From Actinomycetota bacterium (GTDB lineage: Bacteria > Actinomycetota > Thermoleophilia > Miltoncostaeales > Miltoncostaeaceae), in contig SXZC01000131.1 of NCBI GenBank assembly GCA_005788075.1, positions 1-6,041 on the forward strand: 6,041 bases of DNA, given 5' to 3'. Positions 5,767-6,041 of this stretch are shown here, in pieces (position 1 is the stretch's first letter; every line of letters starts with the position of its first letter). The notes below the pieces were generated by a model. It had not been told where the DNA came from. It ran no database searches and saw nothing but the letters and a program-made list of their open reading frames with translations. The translations under genes and the position numbers were made by a program.

Positions 5767-6041
5767 GCCCGCGCTCCGACCTGGCGCTCATCGAGCTGGC
5801 GTCCGCATCGGACGTCGGCCGCGTGCGCTCGGACAACCAGGACCGCGACCTGCTTGCGCCCCCGCTCATCGCCGTGGCCGACGGCATGGGCGGCCACCTG
5901 GGCGGCGGCACGGCGGCGGGAATGGCCGTGGACGCCCTGCGGGGCGTGGGGTCGACCACCGACCCCACCGCCCTGCTCGCCGCGCTCAAGGAGGCCAACC
6001 GGGCCATCGCCCGCGCCGCCACGGCCGACCCCGACCTCACC
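5763..6041 (+). CDS. pstP: PP2C-family Ser/Thr phosphatase, N-terminal fragment (runs off right edge)
   Basis: 93 codons are visible from a GTG at 5763, which overlaps the fhaB stop as GTGA. The product is the start of a metal-dependent (PPM/PP2C) phosphatase, which would reverse the phosphorylations made by the upstream kinase. Motif I reads DVGRVRSDNQD (17-27) and motif II reads VADGMGGH (38-45), including the metal-binding Asp40-Gly41. Two positions differ from mycobacterial PstP: NED is NQD here, and the GExAS that follows motif II is GGGTAA. The loop between the two motifs is also one residue shorter. The first change is common in the wider family; the second is less usual but not at the metal centre. 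The C-terminal half, including the remaining metal aspartates and any TM helix, is outside the window. Position right after fhaA-fhaB is the canonical actinobacterial place for pstP. Confidence 0.92.
   Translation, partial: MSPRSDLALIELASASDVGRVRSDNQDRDLLAPPLIAVADGMGGHLGGGTAAGMAVDALRGVGSTTDPTALLAALKEANRAIARAATADPDLT

Overview
This window comes from a high-GC bacterial chromosome that looks actinobacterial. The GC-rich third codon positions, the many GTG starts and the FhaA-FhaB-PstP signalling cluster (a hallmark of Actinomycetota) all point that way. A deep-branching class such as Thermoleophilia is possible, but that is a guess, since no marker gene here settles the class. The sequence is ordinary, densely packed chromosome; I see no insertion sequence, prophage, CRISPR array or other sign of recent transfer.

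The window splits at a divergent intergenic region (about 2437-2573). Leftward, on the minus strand, lie tRNA-Leu(CAG), then a membrane-anchored protein with a Gly/Arg/Ser/Lys-rich cytoplasmic segment and a C-terminal CARDB-like domain, then prephenate dehydratase (pheA, phenylalanine synthesis), then the N-terminus of an HNH endonuclease-family protein that runs off the left edge. Gaps are 18, 11 and 33 bp, with no room for a strong terminator, so the four are probably one transcript headed by a tRNA. The protein gene after the tRNA can be over-extended through the tRNA itself; the start at the TTG at 2334 is preferred here.

Rightward, on the plus strand, is a tight four-gene phosphosignalling operon: a Ser/Thr kinase fused to a multi-pass membrane domain, an FhaA-type protein (DUF3662 plus FHA), an FhaB-type protein (one TM helix plus FHA), and the N-terminal part of a PP2C-family phosphatase (PstP) cut by the right edge. 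The stop codon of the kinase abuts the fhaA ATG, fhaB starts 13 bp after fhaA, and the fhaB stop overlaps the pstP start. The implied circuit is kinase, two phosphothreonine readers and phosphatase. In better-known actinobacteria this cluster lies with rodA and pbpA and controls cell-wall synthesis and division; those genes may follow beyond the window.

The less routine points are the kinase architecture (multi-pass membrane domain and no PASTA repeats), the Gly/Arg-rich membrane protein opposite it, the tRNA-led mRNA, and a cluster of perfect palindromes in the divergent region. None of these amounts to a demonstrated new system.
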